This document shows positions 5,936-7,848 of a stretch of DNA of 7,848 nt, piece after piece. The stretch's first letter is position 1; each line of letters starts with the position of its first letter. The position numbers were made by a program, and so were the translations under genes. The notes beneath the pieces were generated by a model. The model did not search any database. It was given only the letters and a program-made list of their open reading frames with translations, and was not told the origin of the DNA. The stretch is from Pseudomonadota bacterium (lineage in GTDB: Bacteria > Pseudomonadota > Alphaproteobacteria > Acetobacterales > Acetobacteraceae). The stretch spans positions 1 through 7,848 of the forward strand of contig JAKBCJ010000208.1 in the NCBI GenBank assembly GCA_021807975.1, given 5' to 3'.

Positions 5936-6847
5936 TTACATCCGGCGGGAGTTGAGCCTCATCTGGCGATGAAGATTGAGAAACAGCGCCAGCACCCCGA
6001 TCGCAGCGACTGCCCCGCCCACCAACGGTATCGCGCGGTCGGACGACCAGAAGCTGTCAGAAGGATGCGCTTTGGCCAAGGATATGATCCCCATCGCGCC
6101 CTCCAGGCCGTTCGGCGAACGGCGATCCTGCGAGTTTACGTCTGAATATGCCTTCCCCGGCCTGAAATTCAACCCGTCGAGAAACGCCGCGATCATTCGC
6201 TGGGCAGAACTGGCGGCTTGTTCGCTGCTGACCACCGAGAGATGAATGTAGCCATTCCGGCCAAATCCGATGGCATGAAACGTCACTTCGCCGCCAGACT
6301 CGCGCGGGGCGGATCGGGGGATAATCAGGGCCGCCCAGGAAAGCTGGTGCTTCGCCGGGTTGTAGGTCGGCGGAAGCAACCAGCGCCGGGCTTCCAGCGG
6401 CTGCAAACCATGCTGAATCCGGTCGGGATTCTGCTGCTCGACGGTATTTCTCAGGCTTGAGAGGATGTCGTCGGCGGTCCAGGCCGCCACGGCATCGCTG
6501 TCCACAAATCCGGATGGGACAAAGGTTACCATGCCCGGGGCATCCATGCCGTCCGGCCCGATAAGCAGCGCGACGAAGCCCTTCGGGACCGGCAGGTTGG
6601 AAACATTCAGCACCCGCGCTGCCGGTTCCTTGGGAACCAGCAGAAGGTCGTCGCTCAGCCGCACCGTGGCTTGATCGGCCAGTTCGGCGCGGGCAGGTGC
6701 GCCGGTCGCCTGGCGCAGGGCCTCTGCGAAGGCGCTTCGCGGGGTTTCGATAGCACCCGGATCCGGCGATGCGGCTTGAGATGAAGGCGTCAGCACCAGC
6801 CCCGCCAAAATGCCCGCCACTACCGCGGCCAGAACAATGCGGCGCAA
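5936..6847 (-). CDS. DUF2167-like membrane-anchored exported protein
   Basis: The 303-aa protein begins with a signal sequence (MRRIVLAAVVAGILAGLVL) and a plausible cleavage site after SSQA (residue 25). It ends with one transmembrane helix (about 273-292) and a basic tail (HRQMRLNSRRM), so the bulk is periplasmic with the C-terminus inside. The middle fits DUF2167: ATVRLSDDLLLVP (60-72), a strand segment GMVTFVPSGFVDSDA (105-119), RRWLLPPTYNPAKHQLSWAALI (154-175), GFGRNGYIHLSVV (194-206), and FRPGKAYSDVNSQDRRSPNGLEG (228-250). Function of the family is unknown. The start is a TTG, supported by GAGGGG (6855-6860) 7 bases upstream. A promoter lies just before it. The aminotransferase follows within 37 bases, so it likely heads a three-gene operon, though no shared function is apparent. 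Confidence 0.8.
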   Translation of the reverse strand: MRRIVLAAVVAGILAGLVLTPSSQAASPDPGAIETPRSAFAEALRQATGAPARAELADQATVRLSDDLLLVPKEPAARVLNVSNLPVPKGFVALLIGPDGMDAPGMVTFVPSGFVDSDAVAAWTADDILSSLRNTVEQQNPDRIQHGLQPLEARRWLLPPTYNPAKHQLSWAALIIPRSAPRESGGEVTFHAIGFGRNGYIHLSVVSSEQAASSAQRMIAAFLDGLNFRPGKAYSDVNSQDRRSPNGLEGAMGIISLAKAHPSDSFWSSDRAIPLVGGAVAAIGVLALFLNLHRQMRLNSRRM

Positions 6848-6854
6848 TTCGTTT

Positions 6855-6860
6855 CCCCTC
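6855..6860 (-). promoter_or_regulatory. Ribosome binding site that supports a TTG start
   Basis: GAGGGG on the minus strand sits 7 bases before the TTG at 6847-6845. Starting there preserves the whole signal peptide, including its two arginines; no ATG lies near this position. The rare start codon may lower translation. Confidence 0.6.
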
Positions 6861-6883
6861 GGGCAGCGGTTGAGTCAGGGTCT

Positions 6884-6913
6884 ATAATAGCGGGGATCGC
6901 TACGGTCTGTCAC
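6884..6913 (-). promoter_or_regulatory. Sigma-70-type promoter for the DUF2167/aminotransferase/zinc-ribbon operon
   Basis: On the minus strand GTGACA (6908-6913) matches the -35 consensus at 5 of 6 bases, and TATTAT (6884-6889) matches the -10 at 5 of 6, with an 18-base spacer. Transcription would begin near 6877, leaving a leader of about 30 bases that carries the SD. It lies in the 82-base gap after the lipoprotein gene and is the best promoter match I find in the window. Confidence 0.5.
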
Positions 6914-6929
6914 CGAAAACGATCACGGA

Positions 6930-7283
6930 TCAGCGGGCTGGGGCGTTAGAGGGGGAACCGGCCGGCTGGCTGAGTTCGGCGCCGGTTCCGGTGTTGCGGA
7001 TGCAGTCGCTGATAAACCGGTTATTCGAGAACAGATCGGACAGGCCGCGATCGGTAACCACAGGGGTGTAGTTTCCCGACTGGGGCGTGTTGACCTGCGA
7101 TGGCGGACTGTAAATCGCCGCCCGGTTCTGTTCGCTGTAAATTTGGTCCGCCCGCTGCCGGCAGGCCGCCCTGGTCTGGGCGTCGGCCGCCGCCTGGCCC
7201 GTCACCGGGCTGCTCTGGCAGCCGGACACCGCGGCAGCGCCCAGCAAGGCCCCGATCGAGGCAGCAAAACGAAGGGGACTCAT
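6930..7283 (-). CDS. Small hypothetical lipoprotein, 117 aa
   Basis: The N-terminus is a lipoprotein signal: MSPLRF, a hydrophobic stretch, and the lipobox VSGC with lipidated C22, followed by QSSP. The mature part is about 95 residues, hydrophilic, with two cysteines (C41 and C94) that could form a disulfide in the periplasm. Recognisable stretches are CRQRADQIYSEQNRAAIY (41-58) and DRGLSDLFSNNRFISDC (78-94), then a low-complexity proline/serine/alanine tail. I do not recognise a named family. The ATG at 7283 has AGGAG (7291-7295) 7 bases upstream. It overlaps the stop of the preceding gene as ATGA, so the two are probably translated together. An aspartate is absent at position +2 after the cysteine (it is Q), so outer-membrane sorting is likelier than inner-membrane retention. 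Confidence 0.85.
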   Translation of the reverse strand: MSPLRFAASIGALLGAAAVSGCQSSPVTGQAAADAQTRAACRQRADQIYSEQNRAAIYSPPSQVNTPQSGNYTPVVTDRGLSDLFSNNRFISDCIRNTGTGAELSQPAGSPSNAPAR

Positions 7284-7848
7284 GGGCGGGCTCCTGACAA
7301 GCGTTGGCCATTGGCGCGCGGAGCTTCGAGTTGCGCCCCGCTCGCGAAACGGGCCAGCTGCGACCGGAACCCCGCCTCATCGAATCGAGCGTCCCGAGTC
7401 AGCGGCTGACTGGCTGCGGTTCTTAGCAGAGCGGGATGGAATTCGGCACCATCCCTGGCGAGATGAAACAGCGATCGTGCCCAGGGCGCGCAGGCCAGCA
7501 AGTCGATCAACGCCAGCAGCCGCAGGCACAGTGACATGCCGGGCGGGTGGCCGATTCCCACGATCCGGTCCACCGCACCGACCCAGCACCGGGCGTCGCG
7601 ATCCGCGAGCGCAAGGTCAGTATGGCTGCCGTCCGGGCGGTTGAACCGGAAACCGCGCACCGCCCCCTGGTGTTCGGCGAGCGCCGCTGCCCGGGCGGCA
7701 TGCCACGCGCGTTCCAGGTCGCGCTTGTGGACCCCGGGCAGCGCCTCGGGCGGCAGGTCGATCAGATAGGTGACCAGCCCATCGGAATCGGCGCCCACCC
7801 GGATCGTACCGGCGGATGGTCTTTCGCTGTACGGGCGCTGCGCGTTCA
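7280..7848 (-). CDS. Hypothetical protein (5' end at or beyond window edge)
   Basis: At least 188 residues are encoded before the TGA at 7282-7280. The frame stays open to the right edge. The last two bases there (TG on the minus strand) could belong to an ATG whose first base is at 7849, giving a protein of 189 residues, or the gene may extend further. A GTG at 7798 is an internal alternative. The sequence is rich in alanine, leucine and arginine, without a signal peptide; one hydrophobic helix (MSLCLRLLALIDLLACAPW) looks buried rather than membrane-spanning. Other features are GTIRVGADSDGLVTYLIDLP near the start and GFRFNRPDGSHTDLAL. I do not recognise a family. Its stop overlaps the lipoprotein start by 4 bases, linking the two genes. 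Confidence 0.72.
   Translation of the reverse strand, partial: NAQRPYSERPSAGTIRVGADSDGLVTYLIDLPPEALPGVHKRDLERAWHAARAAALAEHQGAVRGFRFNRPDGSHTDLALADRDARCWVGAVDRIVGIGHPPGMSLCLRLLALIDLLACAPWARSLFHLARDGAEFHPALLRTAASQPLTRDARFDEAGFRSQLARFASGAQLEAPRANGQRLSGARP

Noticed and set aside
5038..5955. Plus-strand open frame of 305 codons opposite the aminotransferase
   Set aside because: Shadow of a gene with all catalytic motifs on the other strand; the predicted protein is low-quality and glycine/arginine-rich.
1..7848. CRISPR array, tRNA, rRNA, insertion sequence or attachment-site repeats
   Set aside because: Reading through, I saw no regularly spaced repeats, no tRNA-like cloverleaf, no transposase motifs and no direct repeats flanking the AT-richer block; short or diverged cases could be missed by eye.

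Overview
The window is high-GC bacterial DNA, probably from an alphaproteobacterium and possibly Rhodospirillales/Acetobacteraceae. That placement is inference from codon use, a Rhizobium-AglA-like alpha-glucosidase and a DUF2167 protein; there is no rRNA or marker gene to prove it. Genes are tightly packed and mostly on the minus strand. Shine-Dalgarno (SD) sequences commonly sit 7 bases before the start, and three gene pairs overlap by 4 bases (ATGA or GTGA), which suggests translational coupling.

Layout from left to right. 1-129 (+): the 3' end of a gene that resembles the C-terminus of CofC/FbiD (2-phospho-L-lactate guanylyltransferase, coenzyme F420 pathway). 127-155: an 8-bp inverted repeat, a possible terminator. 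189-1498 (-): a two-gene block, a DUF1643 protein followed by an unrecognised 220-aa protein. Its left half is clearly more AT-rich than the rest, so it looks acquired. 1718-3687 (-): a GH13 alpha-glucosidase whose stop codon overlaps the start of a small antibiotic-biosynthesis-monooxygenase (ABM) domain protein. 3806-4063 (+): a small three-helix membrane protein, divergent from the glucosidase and convergent with the next gene. 4070-6847 (-): a likely operon of a DUF2167 membrane-anchored protein, a fold-type I PLP aminotransferase and a zinc-ribbon protein, with the best promoter of the window just upstream of it. 6930-7848 (-): a hypothetical protein entering from beyond the right edge, overlapping a small lipoprotein.

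Most of this is ordinary chromosomal housekeeping or metabolism: oligosaccharide hydrolysis, amino-acid transamination and envelope proteins. The part most likely to be accessory is the DUF1643 pair at 189-1498. Both of its proteins carry short motifs that resemble the uracil-DNA-glycosylase-like fold, so they could be a nucleic-acid-directed pair, but this is only a hypothesis. I found no tRNA, rRNA, CRISPR array, insertion sequence or attachment site. No convincing new multi-gene system is visible.
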